This document shows, piece after piece, positions 30,928 through 46,335 of a stretch of DNA of 62,000 nucleotides. The DNA is taken from the NCBI GenBank assembly GCA_009746045.1, contig RPFO01000156.1, positions 5,563,900-5,625,899 of the forward strand. The letters are read 5' to 3'. The stretch comes from Mesostigma viride (Eukaryota; Streptophyta; Mesostigmatophyceae; Mesostigmatales; Mesostigmataceae). A model generated the notes under the pieces. The model saw nothing but the letters and a program-made list of their open reading frames with translations. It did not search any database and was not told where the DNA came from. How positions within the stretch are numbered: the first letter of the stretch is position 1; every line of letters begins with the position of its first letter. The position numbers were made by a program, and so were the translations under genes.

Positions 30928-33900
30928 TTAATAGCCACCGCCGCCACCATAGTGTCCACCCTGCTGGTAACCAGAGTCGTACCCGCCCCCACCCCCATAG
31001 CCGCCGCCACCATAGCTGCCACCCTGCCCACCCCCGTAGCCCCCGCCCCCGCCGTATCCACCCCCACGCGACTGCCCACCACCGTTGGGGCATTCCCGGG
31101 AGATATGGCCCGGCTCCCCGCAGTTGTAGCAGGCCCGGTCCTTGCGCCCGCCGCCCCCAAAGCTACCCCCGTAGCTGCCGCGCTGCCCGCCCGCGGGGCA
31201 CTCGCGCGCTATGTGCCCATGCTGCGCCCGACAACGCCACAATGTTCGAGGGAGACATAGCGAACAGGGGCGCATCAGGATCATGGTTAGGGTAAGAATG
31301 CGTGCGCGAACAAGATGCTCCGGGAACTCCTACATTACATGGGACAAGGGTTTAGCCAATAAGGAGGATACCTAGAACACACTATCTAAGGGGCCATAAA
31401 AGATAACAGGAGCCACAGGCGCGCTGCCACTGCCCAGAGCTCCACAGCACGTATCAGAAATCCAAGGCAGACAGGGGTCGAAACTTCCGACTTAGGACAT
31501 GCACACCACGAGGAGCGAGCTAGAAACTGTCGATATTACAACTTTGAACCAACCCACAGGGGTTCTCTTGCCGAGCGGCAGAGCCAATCACTCACCTCGC
31601 CGCAGTTGTAGCAAGGCCCGCCAGCACCGCCGCCGCCACCCCGGCGGTTGCCCCATGCGTCCCCAAAACTGTGGTCGCCACCGCCGTGATGCCGGCCGCC
31701 GCCAAAGCTCCCGCCATAGTCCCGCCCGCTGCCATACCCGCCTCCAGCATAGTGATCCCCACCCCCCCGGGCACCCCCTGACCCAAAGTTCTCGTACCCT
31801 TCTCGGTCCCCCGTCCGCTCTTCCCTATGCCTATCGGATACGCGTGTGCCACCGGACTGGGCATGACTAACCGCCATCTTCTGCAGAGGTTGCCGATGGG
31901 GAATGGGGTGGTAGAAGGGGAATGGGGTGGTAGATAGGGAATCCAGTGGTAGATAGGGAAACGGGGATGGGGGTGCACGACAGGAATGCGTTGCAGGCTC
32001 AAAGAAGGAATGTTAGCGTCCAGGCCAGATTGCACAGCAGGCATGCAAGCTTACAACACTGTACAAACACATTTCAGCCCCCCCTCCCCCCCTTCTTCCC
32101 CACCACAGAATACTAGTAGGAAAAAAAAATACAATAATTACGATAACAAATATAATACATCACAAAATCATGGCAATTCAAACAGGCAGCCCAAGTAATT
32201 GAAAGTCAATGGAAAATGGTGTGGCTTTACAGGAACTACGGCATGGTACACTTACCTCGTTCTGCGAGAACCAACAGACGTGTTCTGGCCGCCCCTTGCT
32301 ATAATGCAAAACACTTCTTCTGACCTCACGCTGACAAGATAGGGTCACTATAAACACGAGCAGCCTGCCTTACAGGTGATTATCAGGTGAAAAAAAATTA
32401 TGTGAGAAAATAGCATTTATTGTAATAAAAATGAAATAAAAAGCGCAGCACACTGCGCAAGTATGGCAATCTAGATATATTATTACATGCCATCTGCAAG
32501 CTGCATACAAACAACTTGCTCCAAACGCAACATGGCATGTGACAGGAAGGGCGCCCCACTCACTGTGAGGTACCCCAGGTGCTCCCGCACGTCCCGCGGA
32601 CTGCCAACAACAGGAGATAGGCTAGCGCCTAGAAAATTTGGGCACTCCCTCCTATCCATTCAGAAGGACGACAGACAGCAAAAGGAGTGACCACTCTACC
32701 AGATTCTACTAGACTCTACTATCTATATACTATTTGACATAATACTATGCTCTATCACATTTTACCAATCTTTCGCCGTATACAAGCCTTGGCTGCCGAT
32801 GCAAGTTACCAGGCCGCTTGTGAATGTTACTGCCTGCAGGCTGCAACCAATCTGAACGCCTGCGAGTGCATGGTTCCGAGCCTGTATTACCATCAGATCC
32901 TACGGTATACTGACGATGGCCTACTTAACGACAAGTGAGAGCCACTCAGGTGCACGGTGCTGCATGATCTGGTCGCTCCCCCCCATCCCAACTGGCTGAC
33001 GACCGACATTAAATCCGGAGAAAACTGGGAGCTCCTTCCGGCCCGGCCACTTGGACGACAGCAGTAAAATTTGCCCTGGCACTCCCTCCTTTTCTAAAAT
33101 CTGGACGACAGATCCTGTTTTGGTAGGAGCAAAGTGCACGCTCCCGTCCAAAATCAGGACGACAGTGTCGGCCTCGGAACAACCAATTTGGCTGATAGGG
33201 CACCCCTCCTCATGTGACGCTGCATGTGATGCTAACAAATGACACACCCGTTACCTACTTGACAAATACACCCGAAAAAATTGCAAGGAATGACAAAGCA
33301 TAACCACAGTGCGTGCAGCAAAAGCAGAAACACACTGCTGGCTTCATAGCACCTAACCAAAGCTTCAAGATTAAACCAAATGAAAATTGTGAGCGGAGCA
33401 CGAGATATCAAGGCATTTACAAGAGCTGTATACACGCCTAGAATAATAGCGGCCGTGCAATCGGCAATTTACCGCGAAAGTTGCCAGCATCTCGTCGAGC
33501 TTCGCCTGCTTTGATGCCAGCTCATCCTTCAGCTGCTTTGCCTGAATAGGGTCAGTGGTCTTCTCAATCTCGCTAGTAGAGAAGGCGATTTCGGCTTCCA
33601 AAGCTTTCTTCTCCTCCCGCTGAGCCTCAGTTAGCACAATCTGCGCACAAAAGAGTCAACCCCCGTCCCATCACCAGGCTAGCGGTCGCGGTCAGCAAAA
33701 GAATAAAGTGCAGCACATTCACACTGCATGCTGGGAATGTTCGGGCAATTAGACACTCACCGTTGGTGCCCACTCCTTCTTCACGACTTCCTGCAACACC
33801 TCCACTTCCTTCTTTCCCTCCCTAGCCGCGATGATCTGCTCCCTCGGTTTAGCATCCCCAAACGGGTTTGGCTGCATCGAACAGCAGGAGAGAAAAATGG

Positions 33901-34129
33901 CAGGAAGTGTAATTTACTGCAGTGAATACCACGAAAATAAGAAGTGTCGCAGCGTTTTCCGAAGATATTTTAATGGTTTCAGCGGTGGCCACCAAAAACA
34001 GCGGGCCAAAAGTACCTTCGACGAAGCCGGTTTAGACCGGGCTGAACTATCGGCGTCTGCGCTCCGCTTTGCCAGGGAGAGTTTCGGCCTGCCCTCCGCC
34101 GCAGCGTCTGAACCCCTTTGATCCGACAT
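30928..34129 (-). CDS. Glycine-rich CCHC zinc-knuckle protein with eIF4B-like N-terminus
   Basis: Five phase-0 exons read 34129-34016, 33871-33761, 33640-33473, 31880-31596 and 31221-30928 on the minus strand, giving 323 residues. The N-terminus ([10 protein letters not shown], then [14 protein letters not shown]) resembles the PNPFG-xA-KPRE segment of plant eIF4B. A helical region ([18 protein letters not shown]) follows, then RGG/GGGY-rich low complexity. There are two zinc knuckles. The first, C-x2-C-x4-H-x4-C, is created exactly across the last intron (CYNCGE joined to HGHIAREC). The second is [14 protein letters not shown]. Such proteins bind single-stranded RNA or DNA and often act in translation. 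The gene is divergent from the ubiquitin–RUB gene. Whether the eIF4B likeness is true homology is uncertain; extra small exons in the 1.6-kb third intron cannot be excluded. Confidence 0.7.
32630..33165. repeat. Intron repeat with GGACGACAG cores
   Basis: Inside the third intron of the zinc-knuckle gene, GGACGACAG recurs near 33052, 33103, 33154 and (as AGGACGACAG) 32667. It is preceded in two cases by GGCACTCCCTCC and in two by AAAATCWGGA. It looks like a degraded ~50-bp tandem repeat or insertion. Confidence 0.5.
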
Positions 34130-38016
<3,887 letters not shown>

Positions 38017-38589
38017 CGCATGTGCTGGTGATTCATTCCCACAGTGCATTTGTTTACTGAGTATTCAAGTGCGGAAGCGTCGTTGTTGCTGGGGAATTGT
38101 GGCTAGAGGTGTTGCTGCCCTTTCTGGGGATGCGGTACTTGCAGTTATTAGGTGCTTGCATCTGTGAGGAAAATCTGCATGGGTCATTTGCGCCAAATGC
38201 ATAAAACTTTATAGGTAGTTGACTAAATGGGCTAAAGAGCCTTCGCTTATGAGTGTGCAGTTTAACTGCTACCGCCTGGGTGTCGCACGCTTATGAGTTT
38301 GCACTGTGATGACTCATGTTAGATGTAGCCGCCCTGCATAAGAAAGTAGCTATTACATCATTAGCACACCCCTGCCGGGAGGTCATGCATCACAATCCTA
38401 CTCCGTAATCATTCAGCATAACGTGAAACGTACATTGCTACACATTTCCAACTCCTTTCATCCCAACCACATTCAATGAACTTAGTCGTCAAATGCACTC
38501 AAATGGCGGAAAGGCGTAGGTTCGAGGGGCTCCATGCATGGTCTAGATCTTCCATATCTATATGAAACAATATATGCAGGCGAAACCCG

Positions 38590-38890
38590 TCTCATGCCGA
38601 AAATTAAATTGGAACATATCTCCGTTGGGAGTACATGTAGCACATATCCCTGAGAAGGGGCACTGTATGGTGGCTACTTCCTGCAAGGGTGTAAACTGCA
38701 CCTGCTCTGGGTGCACAAAGTGCACCTGCACCACTATGTATTCCAGCAGCTAAGGTGCGGGCATAATTAATTAATTAAAATCATAGCTCCGTTGGGAGCA
38801 TATGTAACACATAGCCCTGAGAAAGGGACATCTATGGGTTTGTAATACAATCAGGGCGACAACCTGCAGGTGGAGGGTGCGGGCATAGGG
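38590..38890 (-). mobile_element. Two short LINE 3' ends, inverted
   Basis: Two minus-oriented 3' termini lie back to back: about 38600-38755 (TCCGTTGGGAGTACATGTAG) and 38765-38885 (TAATTAATTAAA then TCCGTTGGGAGCATATGTAA). Both are strongly 5'-truncated with no coding sequence. Confidence 0.65.
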
Positions 38891-38989
38891 TGGAAGATCA
38901 TGGCTAAACAATGGCTAGGGCATGGCGTGTCAGCAGAGAGTAGCTCTAGCTGTGAATAGGCAAATTGGCTAAATTCTTAATGCATCATC

Positions 38990-40985
38990 CGTGGACGAGC
39001 CACGAGCCACGAGCCACGAGGTAGCCATGGCTGACGGCGGAGCTCATAACTTTCACGTTTGAGCACCGAATTTAGCCGTGAATATCACAATCGACGCGTC
39101 TTTCTACGACGCACATGCTGATATAATTTTCCGACGCTATTACGCAATATACGATGAGCAAACGCCCATCGACGCAACGCAGCCTGACGGCTGCGCTCGG
39201 CAATGAAAATACGTCTGCAGCTCCGGCTGCAGCTTCGCCATCAGGGCCGGAAGGCGGTGGTGACCCTAGTCGCGCACTGGTTGTCGCCCAGCACCCTCCC
39301 GGGCTTCCTGCCTCGCCCTCAGCCTCGCCCGAGCCAAAACGCAGCCGCCCAACCGAACCAAGCTGGTCTGAGCGCGACTTTGACGTTGACGGGTTATTTT
39401 CCACCTTCGACGGTGCCAGACCCGGCTTTTTCGACATGCCACCCATCAAGATACTGGAGCTCGTGTTTTATGGGTCATACGCCTCCATTCTCGACCTGTG
39501 CCAGCGCCTTCACAGCCATTACCGCCTCCGCCCTGGACCTGACGGCCGGTTTACTCACCGACCTGAGAACCTGGCCCGCTGGTCTCGCCCCCGTCTTCAG
39601 CTCGCCGCCCTCTTTTCCATCCTTGACCGCTCTGTCACGGACCTCTGGACCCCCTCCCCCTTGACCGAATCCACCTTCCTCCTCCACCTCCAAGAAACCA
39701 TCTCACAGCACGTGACGCCCCTAGCTGCAGATGTGGCAGCTGTGGGTCGCACGCTGGCTGCTGAGCTCCCCACCATCCCCACCGCCACCGCCACCCTCCT
39801 CGCCTCCACCCCCCCCCCTCCGCCTCCACCGACTCCATCACCGCCCAGCTCCGCGACATTGACCAACGTCTTAAGGATAATGCCATCGCTATCGAGGTCC
39901 TGCAGAACACCGCGGGCCTCACCGCCCAGGCGGTGAAGGACATTGCCGCCAAGCCAACCTCTGCTGGCCTGGCCGGCGATGCTCCTCCCATCACGACCTG
40001 GGCGGACATGCTTAAGCAGCACACCACCTCCACCACCTCCGCCGTCGCAGCCCAGCTCCAGCGGCAGACGCTTGACCTCCGCGAGGAGGCCGAGCTTGCC
40101 AAGCGCAGCCTTAACGTCATTGTCAAGAACCTCGACATGGAGGAAGGTGAGAATTCCGAGAAGCTTGCACGTGCGTTTGAGAGAGAAATTCTTAGTCGCA
40201 TGGGCCTTACTGGTGAGATCGACCTGGTCGCCCACCGCCTTCCCCGCGCGCGGGGTAAGGCAGGGCCGCCCCCGCTCCTTCTCACCTTTAAGACCCCGGC
40301 GGACAAGATTTCTTTTCTCCGACGCCGCAAGCGGCTCGAGAAGACTCTCTTCACCCTTGACGACGACTTGACCCTGGCGCAGCAACAACGGCGACGGGAG
40401 CTATGGCCCACCTACCTCCAGCTCCGGAAGACCAAGGCGGGGCAGCCGGTGTACTGGAAGGGGGCGGCCATCTACGTCGGCCACAAGCCCTGGCAGGCGA
40501 CCCCCGCGGCCCCAACGACTCCAGACGCCCCAGCTTAGGGGAATACAGCAGTAGTAGTGTAGAATAGATAGACCGTGGCCATGTACATGTACGCCTCCTA
40601 GAGGCACTATCCTAGCTAAGCCACACGCTTTATTTAATCATGTACATGTGTGCCTATGATGTGCCACACTCCAGATGATGCCTAGCTTTATTTAGCTATG
40701 TTGTGCCCATGCAGGGAGTAACTCTCTGCTGAGACGCCATGCCCTAGCCTTTTTGTATAGCTCTGCTGATCTTCCCCCCCATGACAGGCTCCCCCTTCGC
40801 TGGGCATAGCTTGAAGATCATGGGGATGCAAGTGCCCTGGTGCACCTAGAGCAAGGGTCCTTTACATCCCCACCCTTGCAGGAAGTAGCTTAGGATGTAT
40901 GATAGGCCATATGCCCCCTCTCAAGGGCTATGTGCTACATATACTCCCAACGGAGTTATGTTACAATTCAATTCAATTCAATCAT
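38990..40985 (+). mobile_element. ORF1-only LINE, plus copy
   Basis: The element runs from CACGAGCCACGAGGTAGCCA through an ORF1 (39154-40538) straight into a ~450-bp 3' region. It ends in a CAATTCAATTCAATTCAATC tail, with no ORF2. Its minus-strand counterpart at 42411-44405 has the same two boundaries, so the lack of reverse transcriptase seems to be a family property and not a truncation. Confidence 0.7.
39154..40538 (+). pseudogene. LINE ORF1 protein, frameshifted
   Basis: The N-terminal frame (39154-39936) encodes an Ala/Pro-rich leader and a unique domain (FFDMPPIKILELVFYGSY). It then breaks at a C-rich run near 39810-39845, where the next frame takes over. The second frame supplies the helical segment (IDQRLKDNAIAIEVLQNTAG), TLDLREEAELAKRSLNVIVK and the RNA-binding domain (KISFLRRRKRLEKTLFTLDD, ELWPTYLQLRK). 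L1-type ORF1 proteins trimerise through the coil and bind element RNA. A single indel separates this copy from an intact frame of about 460 residues. Confidence 0.65.
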
Positions 40986-41117
40986 CCGTGGGGAGTCACA
41001 TCATCCATAGGCGCACATGCGCATGTAGGCATGGGCCACGTGCTAAGCTGAGCCTGACTAGTGGATCTACACTACTGAGCACTAAATATTCCCTCTGGTC
41101 ATATATTTTCCTAACTG

Positions 41118-41187
41118 TTTAGGGTTTAGGGTTTAGGGTTTAGGGTTTAGGGCTTAGGGTTTAGGGTTTTAGGGTTTAGGGTTTAGT
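41118..41187 (+). repeat. Interstitial TTTAGGG telomeric repeats
   Basis: About ten head-to-tail TTTAGGG units with two variants (a CTTAGGG and a TTTTAGGG) run directly into reverse transcriptase coding sequence at 41188. This is the plant-type telomere unit. Confidence 0.95.
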
Positions 41188-42410
41188 CGGCCTTGGCGCA
41201 GCTGGTCCCGGGCCCCGGCCTCCCGCCACATGCTATTCGCATTGCCTCCCTGCCTGCACGGATGGGTGGCTGTGGTCTGACTCGTGCCGCCCGGCTGGCC
41301 CCAGCAGCATTTTTGGGCTCCGTCGCTCAGTCGTGGGCGGAAAGCTGCTGGCTCCTGCCCCTTTTGGCAACGGCAGCGCCTGACCTCCTGGACGGCCCAG
41401 CAGCCCTTTGCCCTTCGTCACCGCCATCCAGGAGGCCTATGCTGAGATCCAGCAGGCCTGTTCTCCCGTCCGTGCCGCTCAGGCGGTACAGCGCCACCTC
41501 CCTTGCGGCATTCCCTCGGTCGACTGTTCAATCTCCCGCCGCATTCCCTAGCTGCTCGCGTCATCGATAAACACCCGAAAACCTACACGGGTATTCTGCA
41601 CACGGCTGATTGGATGGCTCTTTTCGCGGACCTCAACGCCCAGGGACGTGCGTGGCTGTTTTCGCTTTCCTTGCGGAGTGTGGGCTCGGCGTACCTTCGT
41701 GCTCTTCCCATCATGGCCCCCCCATTCGCCTTAGCTCCCAGCCACTACTCGGTGGCGCTCCGGCACCAGCTATTTGCCCCGCAGCCTCTTGTTCCGGCCG
41801 GGCGGCCTTGTGGTAGCTGTGGGCAGCCGCTGGATCCCACGGGGACTCACTACCTTGCCTGCATGGGGGGCCAACAGAATCAGAATTGGTATTTGTATTT
41901 GCACACTGTCCTCCTGACGGTGGTGCTCGCCATAGTTCGGTCGGTTTTCCCCCACGCGAACGTCCGGTCCGAGGATGCGGATGACGCTGCCTTCTATTCC
42001 CCCAACCACCGGCCTGACATCGTGGTGCTGGACTTTGAGGGGGGTGACCGGCATCTGCTTATTGACGTTTCGGTGGCGCGGCCCTTGGCTCTTAGCCACG
42101 TGGCTGGGGCCTCCCTCACGGCAGGTTACACGGCGGACCGGGCGGAGCGGGCCAAGCTCCTGGCCTACGGCGACGTCGGGCACCATCGTGTGGTGCCCTT
42201 TGTCCTGGAGGAGTTTGGGGCCATGGGGCCCCTGACCTCCGCCTTCTTCAAGGAGTGTTGCCGGCTCCGGGAGGACGGGCTGGACCTGGAGTGCCACTGT
42301 GCCAGCGGGCCCCATGGTCGGCGCGGACCTGGACGTCATATTGGCGTCAGCGCCTGTCGGTGGCGCTGACTCGGGCCATGGCTGCATGACATCATTAATT
42401 AATTAATTAG
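41188..42410 (+). mobile_element. 5'-truncated LINE ORF2 C-terminus with nuclease-like domain
   Basis: Two overlapping frames (41193-41570 and 41503-42369) form the end of an ORF2. A LPARMGGCGL segment typical of the region after the reverse transcriptase is followed by a CGSCGQPLDP plus H-x4-C zinc finger. RPDIVVLDF then LLIDVSVARP fit a PD-(D/E)xK nuclease core. One frameshift near 41480-41570 disables it. The element ends in (TTAA)n at 42393-42410 and its 5' break abuts the telomere repeats. Confidence 0.65.
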
Positions 42411-44405
42411 GAACATAACTCCGTTGGGAGAATATGTAGCACATCGGCCCAGAGAAGGGGCATATGAGCATATAATACATTCTAAGCTACTTCCCGAAGA
42501 GTGGGAATTATGTAAACAACACTTGCTCTAGGTGCACCAGGGCACCTGCATCCCCATGATCTATCAAGCTATGCCCAGCTAAGGGGGAGCCTGTCATGGG
42601 GGGGAAGATCATCATAGCTATACGAAAGCTAGAGCGTGACATCTCAGCAGAGAGCAGCTCTCTGCATGGGCACAGCATAACTATAAAATAAAGCTAGGCA
42701 TCATCTGGAGTGTGTCACATCATCGGCACGCATGTACATAAAGCGCGTGGCTTAGCTAGTATAGTGCCTGTAGGAGGCGTACATGTACATGGCCACGGTC
42801 TATCTATTCTACTACACTACTACTGCTGTATTCCCCTAGGCTGGGGCTTCTGGAGTCGCTGGGGCCGCGGTGGGGCGAGGGGGTCGCGTGCCTGCATGGG
42901 CTTGTGGCCGACGTAGATGGCCGCCCCCTTCCAGTACACCGGCTGGCCCGCCTTGGTCTGCCGGAGCTGGAGGTAGGTCGGCCATAGCTCCCGTCGCCTT
43001 TGTTGCTGCGCCAGGGCCCAAGTCGTCGTCAAGGGTGAAGTGAGTCTTCTCGAGCCGCTTGCGGCGTCTGAGAAACGAAATCTTGTCCGCTGGGCTCTCA
43101 AAGATGAGAAGAAGCGGAGGCGCCCCGGCCTTACCCCGCGCGCGGGGGAGGCGGTGGGTGGTCAGCTTAATCTCACCAAGGAGGCCCATGCGTGCAAGGA
43201 TTTTGCTCTCAAACACACGTGCAAGCTTCTCGGAATTCTCACCTTCCTCCATGTCGAAGTTCTTGACGATGACGTTGAGGCTGCGCTTGGCGAGCTCGGC
43301 CTCCTCGCGGAGATCAAGCGTCTGCCGTTGGAGCTGGGCTGCGACGGCGGAGGTGGTGGAGGTGGTATGTTGCTTAAGCATGTCCGCCCAGGTCGTGATG
43401 GGAGGAGCATCGCCGGCCAGGCCAGCAGGGGCTGGCTTGGCGGCAATGTCCTTCACTGCCTGGGCGGTGAGGCCGGCGGTGTTCTGCAGGACCTCCATAG
43501 CGATTGCATTATCCTTGAGGCGCTGGTCGATGTCGCGGAGCTGCATGGGCGGTGATGGCCGGGCGGAGGAGGGGTCCGAGGGTGGCGGTGGAGGAGGCGA
43601 GGAGGGTGGAGGTGGCGGTGGAAATGGTGGGAAGCTCAGCAGCCAGCGTGCCTCCAATTGCCGCCACATCTGCGGCAAGGGGGGTCACGTGCTGCTCGAA
43701 AGCTTCCTTCTCGAAGGGTTAAGGAGGGCGCGGACGATGGATTCTGTCGCAACGGTGCATGGGGGCGCGGTGGTGGGGGGGCCCAGATCTCGACGTCGGA
43801 GCGCCCGAGGAGGGAGCAGAGGGCGAAGCGTTGGAGCTTGGGGCGATTCATGCGGCCAACGCGCGGGAGATCCTCGACGGGGTCGGCAAGCTGACCGCCT
43901 GGCCAGCGGCCGCGGTTGTTGGAGCACAGGTACAAGCACAGGTCCTGAAGCGAGGATGACGTGCCGAAAAACACGTCTTCCATGAAGACTCCGGGACCGC
44001 GTTTCCAGAAGCCATATGCGTTGATGTCAAAGGAGATCTCGTCCCAGTGCGGCTCAGCAGAGCGACTGCGCTTGGGCTCTGGCGATGCAGATGGCGAGGC
44101 AAGCCCGGGGGGCTGGGCGAGCACCAGTGCACGACTATAGTGTCAGCGCTGCCTGCCGGACCTGATGGCGAAGCTGCAGCCGGAGCTGCAGACGAATTTT
44201 CATTGCCGAGCGCAGCCGCCAGGCTGCGTTGCGTAGAGGAGCGTTTGCTCGCCATATATTGCGTAATAGCGTCGGAAAATTATATCAGCATGTGCGTCGT
44301 AGAAAGACGCGTCGACTGTGATATTCACGGCTGAATTCGGTGCTCAAACGTGAAAGTTATGAGCTCCGCCGTCAGCCATGGCTACCTCGTGGCTCGTAGC
44401 TCGTG
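42411..44405 (-). mobile_element. ORF1-only LINE, minus copy
   Basis: This is an inverted counterpart of 38990-40985, with the 3' end at about 42411 and the 5' end near 44405 (TGGCTACCTCGTGGCTCGTA). Together they form a ~2-kb inverted repeat around a 1.4-kb spacer. Confidence 0.7.
42836..44255 (-). pseudogene. LINE ORF1 protein, two frameshifts
   Basis: Three successive minus-strand frames (44255-43848, 44124-43636 and 43678-42836) reproduce the ORF1 seen at 39154. The leader is KRSSTQRSLAAALGNENSSA, the middle EISFDINAYGFWKRGPGVF, and the C-terminal region has QLRDIDQRLKDNAIAMEVLQ, RRRKRLEKTHFTLDDDL and RELWPTYLQLRQTKAGQP. Frame changes near 44110 and 43660 inactivate it. Divergence from the plus copy indicates separate insertions and not a recent palindromic duplication. 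Confidence 0.65.
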
Positions 44406-44639
44406 CATATAGTGGAGACCCATCTACAGCTGATGCTCCTGCATCTCGGCTGACATCATGCTCCGCCGTACGCGGGCTGATTTTGCGGTGCAGCAGGGCT
44501 ATTAGGTTCCTCCCGTTTGGCGTTTCCATTGGTCTTATCGTAGTATAGAGCTTTGACATGGCTCTGTATATAGGTTTATAGCTGGGCGTTTGCTTTGGTT
44601 CAGTTGAGTGATTTCACTCTGCTGTAAGTAATAATATTT

Positions 44640-45420
44640 TTATAATATATATGTAGATCAATCAAAAGCCATATGCCCCTTCTCAGGGATATGTGCCACA
44701 TGTGCTTTCAATTACGGAGATATCAAGGAGACAACGGAGATACTAAAAAATTAAAATTTTAAATTTTAAATTATAACATGCCTCCGTTGGGAGATCGTGT
44801 AGCACATATTCCTTGATGGATGGTGGAGTGGAGAGAGCTGCGTAATCTAACTAACAACAGAGATATGTTACATTTTTTTAATGACATGTGGAAAACCCAA
44901 TGTTGAGGACCTGTCGGAGCATCCTGTAAACCGTGCCGTCCAGCCGGGTGGCCAGCTAATTGTCCCTGAGCGTCCATGCCTCGGCACCATAGGTGAGCAC
45001 CGTGAGGACCAGGACCTTAAAGAGCACTCGTTTGCGGTCCTTGCCGGCCGGCCCAGGTCCTTCGAGTGCCAGTAGACCACTTGAGCGAGCGGAGCCTGGC
45101 CCAGGCCAGGCCGATGTGAATGTTCACATCGTTGGCGGTGTCGGGGAGCATGCTCCCCAGCGCAGCTTGAAGCGCTGACGGAACCTCCCTCCTTCACGTT
45201 GTGTATATAGGGTTGAAGGTTTCTTTATTCTGTGTTGGCACCCACGTGAGGCAGTCACGTGCTTATGAATGAATTAATTAATAATTATTGGATTGAATTG
45301 AATTGGAACATAACTCCGTTGGGAGTATATGTAGCACATAGCCCAGAGAAGGGGCATATGGCCTATCATACATTCTAAGCTACTTCCTGCAAGGGGGTAA
45401 TTATTGGATTACCAACTAAA
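44640..45420 (-). mobile_element. LINE remnants: reverse transcriptase C-terminus and tails
   Basis: At about 45180-44880 the minus strand encodes LGSMLPDTANDVNIHIGLAW-type sequence across two frames, typical of the region after a LINE reverse transcriptase. It is flanked by short 3' termini containing CTCCGTTGGGAG at about 44690-44820 and 45295-45400. All are fragments. Confidence 0.6.
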
Positions 45421-46190
45421 AATACTAAGTTGTCACAGAAAAAGTATTGAAAATAGAGGTAAATATAGTACAGGAAACTTACAAGGGAGCTCTAATCATG
45501 TCGACTCCTAACTTTGCCAAACGTGCCAGGCCCATCGGCCTGATGTCGCTAGCTGGCTGAGCACTGGGCATATTTACAACAAAACTGTAAAGATTCAGCA
45601 ATCCTGCAGAAACTAGCTGGGTTTGGTGCCATTCTACTGGCTTTCATAGCAAGTTCATGCACATTGGCCTTTTCCCATAGACATTTTTTCAGAACCAAGT
45701 TACGACTTCCGCCTGCTGGGGGCTCGAACACTGGGGATATCCAAGGCTGTTCAGGCACCGCGACTCCTGGGTATGCCACCAAATGCGCAAGACAGCTTGG
45801 TCGGGACTGAGCTCCCTAGGCCATTTGAGCCTATGAGATCAGCCTCCGCATGGATGGCCTTCCAAGGGCATGCTTTGAGCCCCGCACTCTGTCGACAGGA
45901 AGCGTCTACAGAAGGGAGCCCCAACTGTGATGACGCAAGGAGTCCCAACGGAAGCTGCACAGGAAGCAGACACAGGAACCTCCACAAGAACCGGCTCGTC
46001 AAGGCCACCCTCGCAAAACCTAGCATGATCCGGAAACGCTCCACGAGGTGACCCCAACTAACGAAAAGTTTATTCTGTTATTCCCTGCTCCTAGAGCTGT
46101 GGGAAATGTGGGCATTATGCCCGTCGTCTGACACATGCCCGGCGGTCACGCATCGCCGCTGGGATCACTGCGCTGTGCAATCTGCTTTTG
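45421..46190. other. No convincing gene
   Basis: Short frames occur on both strands around 45750-46057, but none has recognisable motifs or splice support. Possibly a decayed element. Confidence 0.4.
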
Positions 46191-46305
46191 ATATCTTCAC
46201 AAGATTAGCCTCGGGTATATTCTCCAGATGAGCCTCTGGCATATTCTCCAGATTCGGCTCTGGTATCTTCACAAGACTAGCCACTGGTATTTTCTCCAGA
46301 TCTCA
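46190..46305 (+). repeat. Short ~27-bp tandem repeat
   Basis: Four to five units alternate TATCTTCACAAGA and TATTCTCCAGA, each followed by an AGCCTCKGG-like word. Confidence 0.65.
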
Positions 46306-46335
46306 GGCCTGCGCCGGTTGTCGCGTCGATATTAC

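Noticed and set aside
38450-38540. Possible tRNA (GGTTCGA near 38519)
   Set aside because: No matching acceptor stem or D-arm could be folded around it.
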